Shown here piece by piece: positions 9,294 through 18,499 of a stretch of DNA of 64,000 nt. This DNA comes from Candidatus Rokuibacteriota bacterium (GTDB lineage Bacteria > Methylomirabilota > Methylomirabilia > Rokubacteriales > CSP1-6). The stretch spans positions 62,001 through 126,000 of the forward strand of contig QHSX01000054.1 in the NCBI GenBank assembly GCA_003221695.1, read 5' to 3'. Position numbers and translations under genes: made by a program. Position 1 is the stretch's first letter; each line of letters begins with the position of its first letter. The notes beneath the pieces are model-generated. The model was given only the letters and a program-made list of their open reading frames with translations. It was not told where the DNA came from and made no database searches.

Positions 9294-10277
9294 GTGCATC
9301 ACCGCAAGTTGGGGCACAGCGCGCTAACCGTCTCCGCGATCGGTCTCGGCTGTATGTCCATGTCCGGCGTCTACGGCAAGGGTGACGACACGGTGTCGAT
9401 CGGGGTCATTCACCGGGCGCTCAACCTCGGCGTCAACTTCCTCGACACCTCCGATTTGTACGGCTGGGGCCACAACGAAGACCTCGTCGGCCGGGCGATC
9501 CAGGGCCGGCGACGGCAGGCGGTGCTCGCCACCAAGTTCGGTCAGGTGCGGAACGCCGACGGCAGTGCGAGCGTGAACGGCCGCCCCGAGCACGTGGCGC
9601 GCGCGTGCGACGCGAGCCTGAGCCGGCTCCGCGTGGAGACCATCGACCTCTACTATCAGCACCGCGTGGACCCGAAGGTCCCGATCGAGGAGACCGTCGG
9701 CGCGATGGCCGGGCTCGTGGACCAGGGCAAAGTGCGGCTCCTCGGGCTCTGCGAGGCCGCGCCGGGGACGATCCGCCGCGCCCACAAGGTCCACCCGATC
9801 TCGGCGGTCCAGAGCGAATACTCGCTGCTCTACCGTACGCAGGCGGAAGAGACGCTCGCGACGCTGCGCGAGCTCGGCATCGTGTTCATCGCGTACTCGC
9901 CGCTCGGGCGGAGCCTCCTCACCGGGCGCGTCCAGAGCCTCGCCGACATCCCGGAGGGCGACCGGCGCCGCGAGCACCCGCGCTTCAGGGACGAGAACCT
10001 CGCGAAGAACGTGGAGCTCGTGCGCCGGCTCGAGCAGATCGCGAAGGAGAAGCGCTGCACCCCCGCGCAGCTGGCGCTCGCGTGGCTCCTCGCCAGGGGC
10101 CCGGACATCGTGCCGATCCCCGGGACCAAGCACCGGGAGCGCCTGGAGGAGAACCTGGGCGCGCTGAAGGTCGAGCTGAGCGCCGAGGACGTGAGGCGCG
10201 TCTCCGACGCCGTGCCCGCCGGCGTCGCGGCCGGCGCGCGCTATCCCGAGGCCGCGATGAAGGCGGTGTACCTCTAG
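9294..10277 (+). CDS. Aldo/keto reductase
   Basis: A 327-residue NADPH-dependent carbonyl reductase of the AKR11/13 type (YajO/IolS-like). The catalytic tetrad is visible: D51 and Y56 in [15 protein letters not shown]81 in LATKFG, H123 in YYQHRVDP. The nucleotide-binding C-terminal [17 protein letters not shown] is also present. The start is GTG 9294 after a run of seven G; a TAGAAT box lies upstream near 9266. The substrate is unknown. It is divergent from the HAD gene, and the thioesterase gene follows within 30 bases. Confidence 0.92.
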   Translation: MHHRKLGHSALTVSAIGLGCMSMSGVYGKGDDTVSIGVIHRALNLGVNFLDTSDLYGWGHNEDLVGRAIQGRRRQAVLATKFGQVRNADGSASVNGRPEHVARACDASLSRLRVETIDLYYQHRVDPKVPIEETVGAMAGLVDQGKVRLLGLCEAAPGTIRRAHKVHPISAVQSEYSLLYRTQAEETLATLRELGIVFIAYSPLGRSLLTGRVQSLADIPEGDRRREHPRFRDENLAKNVELVRRLEQIAKEKRCTPAQLALAWLLARGPDIVPIPGTKHRERLEENLGALKVELSAEDVRRVSDAVPAGVAAGARYPEAAMKAVYL

Positions 10278-10304
10278 GATCGAGGCCGGTTGGTCGCGGT
10301 CGAC

Positions 10305-11192
10305 ATGAGCGGATGGCTCGAGACCTACCGCGGCACCGTCTCCCGTTGGGAGGTGGACCACAACGACCACCTCACCGTGGCCTACTACTTCGCCCGCATC
10401 GCCGACGCGGGGCTCGGCGTGCTCGAGGCCAGCGGGCTCGGCGCGGAATACGCGGCGCGGGGGCGTCGCGCCTGCGTGACCGCGGACTGCTACGTGCGGT
10501 ACTCGCGCGAGCTTCGGGTCGGCGACATCCTGCACATCGAGAGCGGCGTGATCGACGTCGAGGCCGCCGACCTCGTGCTGGGCCACAAGGTCTTCAACTC
10601 CGAGACCGGCGAGGTGTGCACGACGGTCGAACAACGGGTCGGTCACGTCGAGCTGGCCGGCCGCGCCGCCGTGCCCCTCACGGGCGCGCAGCGACGAGCC
10701 GCCGAGGCGCGACGCGTCCCGTGGGATGGGCCGCCGCGCGAGCGGCGCCCTCGACCGCGCGCGCTCGACGGCTTCCTCGACTCTGCCCGCGACACCGTCA
10801 AGCCCTGGGAACTGGACGTCCTCGGGCAAAGCGCCCTGCCGTTCTACATCCACCGGTTCTCGGCGGCGAACGGACACGCCATCGCCGCCTTCGGGATGAC
10901 GCCCGCCTATATGCGCGCCGAGCGCCGCGGCTTCTCGACGTTCGAGTTCCAGCTGGCGCTCGGCGCCCCGCTCGCACCGGGCGACCCGGTTCGCGTCCGC
11001 TCGGCCGTGCTCCACGTCGGCCGCTCCTCGATGCGGCTGCTCCACGTGATGACCAACGAGCGAGGCGGCGAGCGAGTCGCGACGCTCGAGCAGCTCGGCG
11101 TTCACCTCGACATGGACGCTCGGCGGCCGACGCCGTTGCCTGATGCGCTCCGCGAGAAGGCCGGGGCGATCCTCGTTCCGGTGGGCGACTGA
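10305..11192 (+). CDS. Double-hotdog acyl-CoA thioesterase
   Basis: About 295 residues holding two hotdog folds. The first carries the 4HBT signature WEVDHNDHLTVAYYFARIADAG, with the catalytic-type Asp of D-x-N-D-H, and a FGVRRACVTADCYVRYSREL-like strand. The second half (residues 170-290) repeats the fold without the motif. Such proteins hydrolyse acyl-CoA or act in carnitine/betaine degradation. The start is ATG 10305; an in-frame TTG at 10290 is possible. It probably shares a transcript with the aldo/keto reductase upstream. Confidence 0.8.
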   Translation: MSGWLETYRGTVSRWEVDHNDHLTVAYYFARIADAGLGVLEASGLGAEYAARGRRACVTADCYVRYSRELRVGDILHIESGVIDVEAADLVLGHKVFNSETGEVCTTVEQRVGHVELAGRAAVPLTGAQRRAAEARRVPWDGPPRERRPRPRALDGFLDSARDTVKPWELDVLGQSALPFYIHRFSAANGHAIAAFGMTPAYMRAERRGFSTFEFQLALGAPLAPGDPVRVRSAVLHVGRSSMRLLHVMTNERGGERVATLEQLGVHLDMDARRPTPLPDALREKAGAILVPVGD

Positions 11193-11238
11193 GCGTCGGC
11201 GGCCCAGGCCCCGTCGACGCTGCCGCCGGTCGTGAGCC

Positions 11239-12063
11239 TCAGCGCTTCCCGGTGTGCCGGAGCCAGTGGTCGCCGACCTCGCTCGCGGTCGCCCACCAGA
11301 CGCCCCGGTGGCGCTTCACGAAGCGGATCAACCGGCGCAGCATGAGGAGCCGAGACGGGTGGCCGATCACCTGAGGGTGACACGCGAGGTTGAAGAGCCC
11401 GCCCCACTCGTAGAACCCGCGGAACTCGTCGCGCCAGACGCCGAAGATCACCTCCGGGCTCTGCATGGGCCTGGGCGCCAGGCGCGGGTGCATCAAGAAG
11501 TACGGCGCGTCGTCGAGCACCCACTGCACCGGCAGCTCCACGACCGGCGGCTCACCAGGGTGGAGGTAGGGGTAGACGTCGTCCATCAGGTTCGAGGAGT
11601 GGAACATGCCGTGCTTGCGGACGAGGTCGAGCGTGATCGGCGTGAGCTCCCAGGCCGGGGCGCGATAGCCCCGCGGCGTCACGCCGAGGACGCTCTGAAG
11701 CGCCCTCATCCCCTGCTCGAAGGCGGTGCGTTCCGCGTCGGGTTTGGACGGATCCGCCCAGTCGTGACGGTAGCCGTGGTGGCCGATCTCGTGGCCGGCG
11801 TCGCGGATGGCGCACGCCTCGACCGTGTGGTGCTCGGCCACCCAGCCGGGAATATAGAAGGTCGCGCGGATGCCCTCGGCGCGGAGGAGGCCAAGGAGCC
11901 GCGGGACGCCGACCCTCGCGCCGTAGCGGCCCTGCGACATCACCCCGGGCAGGTCGGCGGTCTTCGGATCGCGCGCGAGCCACAGCGTCTCGGCGTCGAA
12001 GTCGAACGTGAGCATGACGGCGCAGCGCGCGCCCTTCGGCCACGGCGACGACGGTCTGGTCAT
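11239..12063 (-). CDS. Polysaccharide deacetylase-family hydrolase (NodB fold)
   Basis: A 274-residue metal-dependent deacetylase of the PuuE/HpPgdA branch. Motif 1 is TFDFDAETLW, with the catalytic and metal Asp residues; motif 2 GHEIGHHGYRHDW has the H-x3-H pair; motif 3 is RGYRAPAWELT. The C-terminal LFNLACHPQVIGHPSRL supplies a late His. Cytoplasmic members act on allantoin-like amides or peptidoglycan, and no signal peptide is present. ATG 12063 was selected because GGAGGGGCG precedes it. A TATCAT box lies about 25 bases further upstream. Confidence 0.88.
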   Translation of the reverse strand: MTRPSSPWPKGARCAVMLTFDFDAETLWLARDPKTADLPGVMSQGRYGARVGVPRLLGLLRAEGIRATFYIPGWVAEHHTVEACAIRDAGHEIGHHGYRHDWADPSKPDAERTAFEQGMRALQSVLGVTPRGYRAPAWELTPITLDLVRKHGMFHSSNLMDDVYPYLHPGEPPVVELPVQWVLDDAPYFLMHPRLAPRPMQSPEVIFGVWRDEFRGFYEWGGLFNLACHPQVIGHPSRLLMLRRLIRFVKRHRGVWWATASEVGDHWLRHTGKR

Positions 12064-12148
12064 GAGCGCCCCTCCGCGGGTCGGCCCGCATGATACTCCA
12101 GCCGGGCACACGACACGCCGTGTGAGAATCCGGAGGGGGGACTCTGAG

Positions 12149-14389
12149 CTATCTGACCCTGAGCTGGAAGCTCGCGCTCCGCGTGATCCCCGCATCGGTC
12201 GCGGTGAGGGTCAGGGTGTAGGTTCCCTTGCGAGCGTTACGACTCGCGCTGAGCGTGAGCGCAAAGCTCGCCCCCGGCGGCGCGGACGTCGGCAGGGGGC
12301 CGAAGGTGACGCCGCGTGGCAAGCCGGTCGGCGACGTGAAGGTGACCGCGCGGCTGTACCCGTTGATCGCATTCACGGTCACCGCGTAGCTCGTGCTGCC
12401 CCCACGCGACACCGTCCGGGAGGACGGGCTCACCGTGATCGAGTAATCCTGCACCGCGAGGGTGACCGTGGTCGTGTGCGTGAGGCCGTTCGCGGTCCCC
12501 CTGATCGTCACGGTGTAGTTCCCGCCGACCGTCGTCGCGCTCGTCGCGACGTCGAGTGTGGACGTTCCCGGGGCGGCCACCTCGCTCGGCGAAAAGGAGC
12601 CACTCGCGCCGCTGGGTAGGCCACCCACGGAGAGGGACACGGTGCCGGTAAACCCGTTCAGCGCGCCCACCGTCACGGCGTAGCTCTGGCTCCCGCCTGG
12701 CAGCACCGGCGCGGGGAAGGTCGGCGTCGCCGCCATCGAGAAGTCACCCGGTGGCGTCGGCGTACCCGTGATCTGGACGGCGCTGATCCAGGTGCCCCAG
12801 CCTGTCACGCCGTCCAGGAAATCCTTGGCGTACTCCTCCACGTGCCAGATCGTGAGATTGTCGTGGGGGTCGAGCGCCGTGGCGGCGTAGTCCCCGTAGC
12901 GCGATTCCTCGAGGGTCGCCTCGCCGGCCTTGAGCATGACCTCGAGTCCTGGCGTGCCCGACACGATCGGCGTGTAGCGAATCCCGGCGTAGTCCAACGC
13001 GGACGAGTGGGCGTAGGCGAGCACGACGTTTCCGTTCCCATCGGCGGCGACGCTCGGGAAATAGCGGTACTGACCGGGACGGCCGTCGTCCACGATCCCC
13101 TGCTGGAGCAGCGCCGGGGCGCCATCGAGGCTCCCGAGCCGGTACCACTGCACGCACGCGACCGGCGTCCCCGCCTGGGTACAGCCGATGTTGTGGGCCG
13201 CCCAGACCGTGTTGCCGGACCAGTGGGCCGTGAGGTTCCGCGCGTCGTTCGTGGTGACGCAGATGGCGCCCGGTTGCGTGCAGTCCGTGACGCCCGGCGG
13301 GAGGGCGTTCGGCTGGAGCGCGTTCGGCGGCTGTGTGTACGTGGAGACCGTGACCCACCCCTGCCGGGCGAAGACGTTGGCTCCAAAGGGATCGGCCCAC
13401 CTCCAGAGGGTGACGACCGAGCCGGTGTGCGAGCTCACGGGGCTGGACGCGGACACGAAGTACATCCCGGCGACCCCAACCGCCCGAGCCGGCGTCAGCG
13501 AGTCGGCGGGCGTGCCGCTTTCAGGATCGTTGCCGACGACGACGAACCTTGCGGTCGCGTTTCCCCCCACGTACATGTCGGTCGCCGTGAATGCATAGAC
13601 GCGCGCGTGGTCGAAGATCGGCTCCCCGAGGGCATCGCAACAGAGGAAGAGATTACCCGCAAGATAGATCTGGCCGTCGGCGCCGACGACGGCGCGGGGA
13701 AAGTCGAGCAGCGACGTGAAGGGCGAGACGGGGAACGCGTAGATGAACCAGTTGCCGGTCGGATTCCCCGTTTCGGTCACGGCAATGCAGACACTCGACG
13801 TGAAGAATAACTGGTCGAACGAGATCACGGAGAGCATGAAGCGATCGTGGGCGACGTCGTAATCGGCCGACGGGTCCGAGACGAGCCCGAAGAAGTCGTT
13901 GGCGCCGGTGTAGCAGCCCGGATTGTTCCCGAACAACACGTCGAGGCTGGCCGCGTCGATGGCGCGCGTCACGGCGGAGAGCTGCCCGGTCGCGTCGTAG
14001 GTCTTGGTCCAGACGCTCACGGCGCTGTTGACCGCCTCCACGATGTAGCTGGAGCTCACGGCGATCGCGCCGTCCGGGGGTTGGGCGAGCGTCGAGACCT
14101 CGTCGATCCCGTCGAACCCGGCGACCACGGTGGAAGAAACGCGCGCCCTGGACCTCGCGGATGGGGTCGGCGCGAAGAGCGCCGCCCCCTCCTTCGCGCG
14201 CGCCAGGCTCCCGACGCCTCCGCGGTGCAGGAAGGGCTTGAGGCGGGCGTGGGCGTGTCGGGTGGGCCGGCCGAGTTGCCCGGAGTCCACGAGGCGCCCG
14301 AGGACCGGAGCCTCGGCGGTGGCGCGAGCGGCCAGAGGGACCAGGACGAGGAGAACCGCTGCGAGAAGAGCGCGCGCGTTGATGACCAT
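12149..14389 (-). CDS. Large secreted protein with C-terminal Ig-like repeats
   Basis: A 746-residue protein with a Sec signal peptide (residues 1-24, hydrophobic LLAAVLLVLVPLAARA). A long beta-rich middle follows that looks like a propeller or sialidase-like domain, without conserved catalytic residues I can name. At the end are two Ig-like repeats of about 95 residues: DFSMAATP...GGSQSYAVTV and DYSITVSPSSRTVSRGGSTSYAVTV. Such repeats typically end extracellular or surface proteins. Paired cysteines in the middle suggest disulfides. ATG 14389 has the ribosome site GGGGAG, 6 bases upstream. The function is unknown. Confidence 0.8.
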   Translation of the reverse strand: MVINARALLAAVLLVLVPLAARATAEAPVLGRLVDSGQLGRPTRHAHARLKPFLHRGGVGSLARAKEGAALFAPTPSARSRARVSSTVVAGFDGIDEVSTLAQPPDGAIAVSSSYIVEAVNSAVSVWTKTYDATGQLSAVTRAIDAASLDVLFGNNPGCYTGANDFFGLVSDPSADYDVAHDRFMLSVISFDQLFFTSSVCIAVTETGNPTGNWFIYAFPVSPFTSLLDFPRAVVGADGQIYLAGNLFLCCDALGEPIFDHARVYAFTATDMYVGGNATARFVVVGNDPESGTPADSLTPARAVGVAGMYFVSASSPVSSHTGSVVTLWRWADPFGANVFARQGWVTVSTYTQPPNALQPNALPPGVTDCTQPGAICVTTNDARNLTAHWSGNTVWAAHNIGCTQAGTPVACVQWYRLGSLDGAPALLQQGIVDDGRPGQYRYFPSVAADGNGNVVLAYAHSSALDYAGIRYTPIVSGTPGLEVMLKAGEATLEESRYGDYAATALDPHDNLTIWHVEEYAKDFLDGVTGWGTWISAVQITGTPTPPGDFSMAATPTFPAPVLPGGSQSYAVTVGALNGFTGTVSLSVGGLPSGASGSFSPSEVAAPGTSTLDVATSATTVGGNYTVTIRGTANGLTHTTTVTLAVQDYSITVSPSSRTVSRGGSTSYAVTVNAINGYSRAVTFTSPTGLPRGVTFGPLPTSAPPGASFALTLSASRNARKGTYTLTLTATDAGITRSASFQLRVR

Positions 14390-14662
14390 GTCTGCTCCCC
14401 TGGAGTTGTGGGCTCCCCCGGAGTTGGATCGCGCCATGTCGCGTCGCCGACACACCTGCCGGCGACCCCAGGGGCGGGCAGAATTCGTGCCAGAAATCGT
14501 GGGCGACAAAACTGCGTGAATTCTGACGAGCCCGGCGAGTGGCCACGGGTGTGCTCGGGAGAAAATGGCAAGTCGCGAAGTCAAGAAGGCACACGACCGA
14601 CAGAGGCTGATCGTGCATCTTGACAGGAGCGCCGCGAGCCGACTAGCCTCGGCTCGCGCTCG
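14390..14662. other. Divergent intergenic region
   Basis: These 273 bases separate the secreted Ig-like protein (leftward) from the acyl-CoA dehydrogenase (rightward). The right end holds the promoter and palindrome described separately. The middle is noticeably less GC-rich than the genes (for example around 14500-14600). I see no convincing gene or RNA in it. Confidence 0.6.
14620..14657 (+). promoter_or_regulatory. Promoter with overlapping palindrome for the acyl-CoA dehydrogenase operon
   Basis: TTGACA (14620-14625) is followed after 18 bases by TAGCCT (14644-14649), a plausible sigma-70-type pair with a weak -10. A perfect inverted repeat, GCGAGCCGA at 14634-14642 and TCGGCTCGC at 14649-14657 with a 6-base centre, spans the -10. 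It could be an operator for a dimeric repressor such as a TetR or FadR-type regulator, or an RNA hairpin. No regulator gene is adjacent. Confidence 0.45.
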
Positions 14663-15853
14663 ATGGACTTCGAGTACTCACCGACCCAAGACACGTTCCG
14701 CACGGAGTTTCGCGAGTGGCTCACGGCGAACCTCCCCGCCAACCTCTGTCTCGACGACCCGGCCGACGATCGGGTCGCATCCAATCGCGAGACGTTCGAG
14801 CGCCGCTGCGCGTGGCAGAAGACGATGCACGCCGCCGGTTGGCTCGGGATCACGTGGCCGAAGGAGTACGGGGGTCGCGGCGCCGGCCTGATCGAGCGGA
14901 TCATCTGGGACGAGGAGTACGCCGCGGCACGCGCGCCCGTCCTGCCCGGGAGCATGGGCCTCAACCTGGTCGGGCCCACGATCATCCATTGGGGCACCGA
15001 CGCGCAGAAGCGCCGCCACCTGCCCGCGATCCTCGACGCCGCCGAGGTCTGGTGTCAGGGGTTCTCCGAGCCCAACGCCGGCTCGGACCTCGCGAGCCTC
15101 CGGACCCGCGCGGTGGATCGGGGAAATGACTACGTCATCAACGGCCAGAAGGTGTGGACGTCCGGGGCGCACTTCGCCCACTGGATCATCCTGCTCGCCC
15201 GCACCAACCCCGATGCCCCGAAGCACCAGGGGATCAGCTGCCTCCTCGTGCCCATGACCACGCCCGGCATCACCGTGCGGCCGCTCGTGCTGATGACGGG
15301 CCACCACCACTTCAACGAGGTCTTCTTCACCGACGTGGTCGTGTCGAAGACGAGCCTGCTCGGCCCGGTGAACCAGGGCTGGAAGGTCGCGACGACCACG
15401 CTCATGTACGAGCGTCACTCGGCGGGCGGCCGGAGTCACACGGCGCAGATCGCCCGCCTGATGGCGCTGGCGCGGCGGGTCCCCATCGGCGGAAGGCCGG
15501 CGTGGGAGCACCCGGGGATCCGCCAGCGGCTCGTCCAGCTCGCGATCGACTGTGAGGCGCTCAAGTACACGCGGCTCCGGAGCCTCACGCGCCAGCTCCG
15601 CGGCGAACCGCCCGGGCCCGAGGGCTCGATCCTGAAGCTCAGCGGCTCGGAGCTCGGCGTGCGGATCGCGGACGTCGCCGGCGAGCTGCTCGGCATGCAC
15701 CTGCTGGTGAACGCGCCCTCCGACACCGTGCCGGACGCGCCGCGGTGGTTCAATCGCGTGCTGGCGGCGCGGCAGTACACGATCTCGGCCGGGACGAGCG
15801 AGATCCAGCGCAACATCATCGGCGAGCGCGCGCTCGGCCTGCCGAAGGGCTAG
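14663..15853 (+). CDS. Acyl-CoA dehydrogenase
   Basis: A 396-residue flavoprotein that oxidises acyl-CoA to 2-enoyl-CoA. It has the usual N-terminal helical domain (residues 1-115), the beta domain with WCQGFSEPNAGSDLASL and INGQKVWTSGAHFA, and a C-terminal helical domain ending TISAGTSEIQRNIIGERALGLPK. The expected catalytic Glu of the short-chain branch is not obvious, as in long-branch and actinobacterial FadE members. It heads an operon with the DUF35 and thiolase genes. The ATG lies 13 bases after the -10-like TAGCCT and lacks a clear ribosome site. Confidence 0.93.
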   Translation: MDFEYSPTQDTFRTEFREWLTANLPANLCLDDPADDRVASNRETFERRCAWQKTMHAAGWLGITWPKEYGGRGAGLIERIIWDEEYAAARAPVLPGSMGLNLVGPTIIHWGTDAQKRRHLPAILDAAEVWCQGFSEPNAGSDLASLRTRAVDRGNDYVINGQKVWTSGAHFAHWIILLARTNPDAPKHQGISCLLVPMTTPGITVRPLVLMTGHHHFNEVFFTDVVVSKTSLLGPVNQGWKVATTTLMYERHSAGGRSHTAQIARLMALARRVPIGGRPAWEHPGIRQRLVQLAIDCEALKYTRLRSLTRQLRGEPPGPEGSILKLSGSELGVRIADVAGELLGMHLLVNAPSDTVPDAPRWFNRVLAARQYTISAGTSEIQRNIIGERALGLPKG

Positions 15854-15870
15854 GTCAGGGAGAGACACGC

Positions 15871-16287
15871 ATGGAACTCGATCGCCCGCTGCCCAGTCCC
15901 ATCACGCCCGAGGCGAAGCCCTTCTGGGACGGCCTACGGGAGCGGAAGCTCCTCCTGCCCCGTTGTCAGGCGTGCGGCCACGCCTTCTTCTATCCGCGCG
16001 TCCTCTGCCCGCGCTGCCACGCGCGCGACATCGGCTGGATCCAGGCGAGCGGCAGGGGCAAGCTCCACGCGTTCGAGATCGCCTACCAGGCCTTCCACAA
16101 GGCGTGGAAGATCAAGCCGCCCTACGTCCTGGCGATGGTCGAGCTCGCGGAGGGTCCCCGCCTGATGACCAACCTCGTCAACGTCGAGCCGGATCCCAAG
16201 GCCATCAAGTGCGACATGCCGGTGCAGGTCGTGTTCTCGAAGCTGACCGACGAGATCACGCTGCCGCTGTTCGAGCCGGTGCGGTGA
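15871..16287 (+). CDS. DUF35 (zinc ribbon plus OB-fold) acyl-CoA-binding partner protein
   Basis: A 138-residue protein: N-terminal helix (PITPEAKPFWDGLRERKLLLPRC), a rubredoxin-like zinc ribbon with CQAC and CPRC (about residues 32-35 and 48-51), then an OB-fold (GKLHAFEIAYQAF ... PYVLAMVELAEGPRL). DUF35 proteins bind thiolase-like partners and guide CoA substrates in archaeal HMG-CoA synthesis and in steroid side-chain aldolases. The next gene, 5 bases on, is such a thiolase. The start has AGGGAGAG upstream. Confidence 0.9.
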   Translation: MELDRPLPSPITPEAKPFWDGLRERKLLLPRCQACGHAFFYPRVLCPRCHARDIGWIQASGRGKLHAFEIAYQAFHKAWKIKPPYVLAMVELAEGPRLMTNLVNVEPDPKAIKCDMPVQVVFSKLTDEITLPLFEPVR

Positions 16288-16292
16288 GCCCC

Positions 16293-17447
16293 ATGGCCGA
16301 CGGGAGATCACTCTCCAGTTCGGTCTGCATCGTCGGCGTGGACGAGAGCGACGAGATCGGCAACCTCCCCGGAAAGAGCCAGCTCACGCTCCACCTCGAG
16401 GCGATCACCAACGCCGTCCGGGACGCCGGGCTCAAGGTCTCCGACGTGGACGGCATCTTCACCGCCGGTCAGCACTCTCCCGCGCTGCTCGGCGAGGCGC
16501 TCGGCATCATTCCGCGCTACGTGGATGGCACCACGGTGGGGGGCTGCTCGTTCATCATCGAGGTCGGCCACGCGGTGGCCGCCCTCCACCACGGCCTCTG
16601 CCACGTGGCGGTCATCTCGCACGGCGAGTCCGGGCGCTCTGGCGTCGGCGTGAGCCCGCGGCGCGACACGAGCCTCACGGGGCAGTTCGAGGCGCCGTTC
16701 GGTTTCGGCGGGGCCCCGACGCTCTTCGGCATGATCACCACACGGCACATGCACGTGTACGGCACCACGCTCGAGCAGTGGGCGCAGGTCGCCGTCGCCA
16801 CGCGCAAGTGGGCGGCGCTCAACCCGAAGGCGCTCCGCCGCGAGCCCATCACGGTGGCCGACGTCCTCAACTCGCGACCGGTCGTCTACCCCTTCAACGT
16901 CCTCAACATCTGCCTCGTCACCGACGCGGGCGGCGCCGTCGTGCTGACACGTGCCGATCGCGCCAAGGACTGCGCCAAGACGCCCGTGTACGTCCGCGGC
17001 GTGGGCGAGTCCACCGAGCACGTCATGCTCACCCAGATGCGGGATCTCACCTTCAGCGAGGCGACACATCTCGCGGGGGAAAAGGCGTTTCGCATGGCTG
17101 ACGTCGCGCCGCGGGACTTCGACCACATCATGCTCTACGACGCCTTCACCTCCGGGCCGCCCATCATGCTCGAGTCGCTCGGCATCGCCGCGCGCGGCGA
17201 GGGCGTCCACTTCTTCGCGGAGGGCCGCGCGACACCGGGCGGCAAGCTCCCGATCAACACGAACGGGGGCGGCCTCTCCTACACGCACTCGGGGATGTAC
17301 GGCATCTTCCCGATCATCGAGGCCACGCGGCAGCTCCGCGGCGAGTGCGGTCCGCGCCAGGTGCCGAACGTGCGGCTCTCCCTCGTCAACGGCATGGGCG
17401 GGATGCTCTCCGCGGCCGGGACGCTGGTCCTGTCCAACGAGCGCTAG
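16293..17447 (+). CDS. Thiolase-family protein (SCP-x/lipid-transfer-type)
   Basis: A 384-residue thiolase-superfamily protein. The nucleophile Cys is kept (C85 in TTVGGCSF), as is the C-terminal His (NTNGGGLSYTHSGMYG). The second catalytic Cys of classical thiolases is replaced in LVNGMGGMLSAAG. That pattern suits the SCP-x or Ltp branch that pairs with DUF35 proteins, and the DUF35 gene is directly upstream. It probably cleaves or forms a C-C bond on a CoA thioester; the substrate is unknown. Its stop overlaps the convergent dehydrogenase gene by 4 bases. Confidence 0.88.
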   Translation: MADGRSLSSSVCIVGVDESDEIGNLPGKSQLTLHLEAITNAVRDAGLKVSDVDGIFTAGQHSPALLGEALGIIPRYVDGTTVGGCSFIIEVGHAVAALHHGLCHVAVISHGESGRSGVGVSPRRDTSLTGQFEAPFGFGGAPTLFGMITTRHMHVYGTTLEQWAQVAVATRKWAALNPKALRREPITVADVLNSRPVVYPFNVLNICLVTDAGGAVVLTRADRAKDCAKTPVYVRGVGESTEHVMLTQMRDLTFSEATHLAGEKAFRMADVAPRDFDHIMLYDAFTSGPPIMLESLGIAARGEGVHFFAEGRATPGGKLPINTNGGGLSYTHSGMYGIFPIIEATRQLRGECGPRQVPNVRLSLVNGMGGMLSAAGTLVLSNER

Positions 17448-18499
17448 AGCCGCGCCGCGATCGCCTGACCGACCTCGGTGGTCGACGCCCGACCGCCGAG
17501 GTCGCGCGTCAGCGTCCCGCCCTCCTCCACCACACGCTCGATCGCGGCCACCACCGCGCGCGCCGCCTCGGCGTGGCCCAGGTGCTCGAGCATCATCGCC
17601 CCGGTCCAGATCTGTGCGATGGGGTTGGCGATTCCCTTGGAGGCGATGTCGGGGGCGGAGCCGTGCACGGGCTCGAACATCGACGGGTACTCCTTCTCGG
17701 GGTTGATGTTCCCGCCCGGCGCCAGCCCGATGGAGCCGGCGATCGCGGGCCCGAGATCGGAGAGGATGTCGCCGAAGAGGTTCGAGGCGACGACGACGTC
17801 GAACCAGTCCGGATGCTGCACGAAGTGGGCGACCAGGATGTCGATGTGGTACTGGGCGGTGGTGACGCTCGGATACTCCTTCGCGATCGCGGCGAAGCGC
17901 TCGTCCCAGTAGGGCATGCTGTGGATGATCCCGTTCGACTTGGTCGCCGAGGTCACGTGCCGGCGGGGTCGCGTGAGGGCCAGCTCGAAGGCATAGCGCA
18001 TGACGCGGTCACAGCCCCGACGCGTGAAGATCGCCTGCTGCACGGCGAGCTCCTCCGGTGTGTCCCGATAGAGCCGCCCGCCGATCTCCGAATACTCGCC
18101 CTCGTTGTTCTCGCGCACGATCAGCATGTCGATGTCGGCCGGCCCCCGTCCGGCGAGCGGTGACCGGGCCCCCTTGAGCAGGCGCACCGGACGCAGATTG
18201 ATGTACTGGCGGAAGCCGCGGCGGATCGGGATCAGGAGCCCCCAGAGCGAGACGTGGTCGGGCACACCCGGAAATCCGACGGCACCGAGGAAGATCGCCT
18301 CGAACCGCCGGAGCTGGTCGAGGCCGTCCTGAGGCATCATCCGCCCGGTCTGCGCGTAGCGCTCGCAGCTCCAGTCGAGCGTCGTCCACTCGAAGTCGAA
18401 GCCGAACCGGCGACCGGCGGCGTCGAGGACGCGCTTGCCCTCGGGCACGACCTCCTTGCCGATCCCGTCGCCCGGGATCACGGCGATCGCGTGTCTCAT
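17444..18499 (-). CDS. Tartrate dehydrogenase/D-malate dehydrogenase (decarboxylating) family
   Basis: A 351-residue beta-decarboxylating dehydrogenase of the isopropylmalate family. IPGDGIGKEVVPEG, GLLIPIRRGFRQYINLRPVRLL, VRENNEGEYSEIGGR, the catalytic Lys region ATKSNGI, the metal site SNLFGDILSDLGPAIAGS and FEPVHGSAPDIAGKG-like ending (here ASKG) are present. The VGFPGVPDHVSLWGL run is specific to the TtuC/DmlA branch rather than LeuB. It uses NAD+ and Mn2+/Mg2+. Its ATG overlaps the upstream CMD gene by 4 bases, so they form an operon. Confidence 0.9.
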   Translation of the reverse strand: MRHAIAVIPGDGIGKEVVPEGKRVLDAAGRRFGFDFEWTTLDWSCERYAQTGRMMPQDGLDQLRRFEAIFLGAVGFPGVPDHVSLWGLLIPIRRGFRQYINLRPVRLLKGARSPLAGRGPADIDMLIVRENNEGEYSEIGGRLYRDTPEELAVQQAIFTRRGCDRVMRYAFELALTRPRRHVTSATKSNGIIHSMPYWDERFAAIAKEYPSVTTAQYHIDILVAHFVQHPDWFDVVVASNLFGDILSDLGPAIAGSIGLAPGGNINPEKEYPSMFEPVHGSAPDIASKGIANPIAQIWTGAMMLEHLGHAEAARAVVAAIERVVEEGGTLTRDLGGRASTTEVGQAIAARL

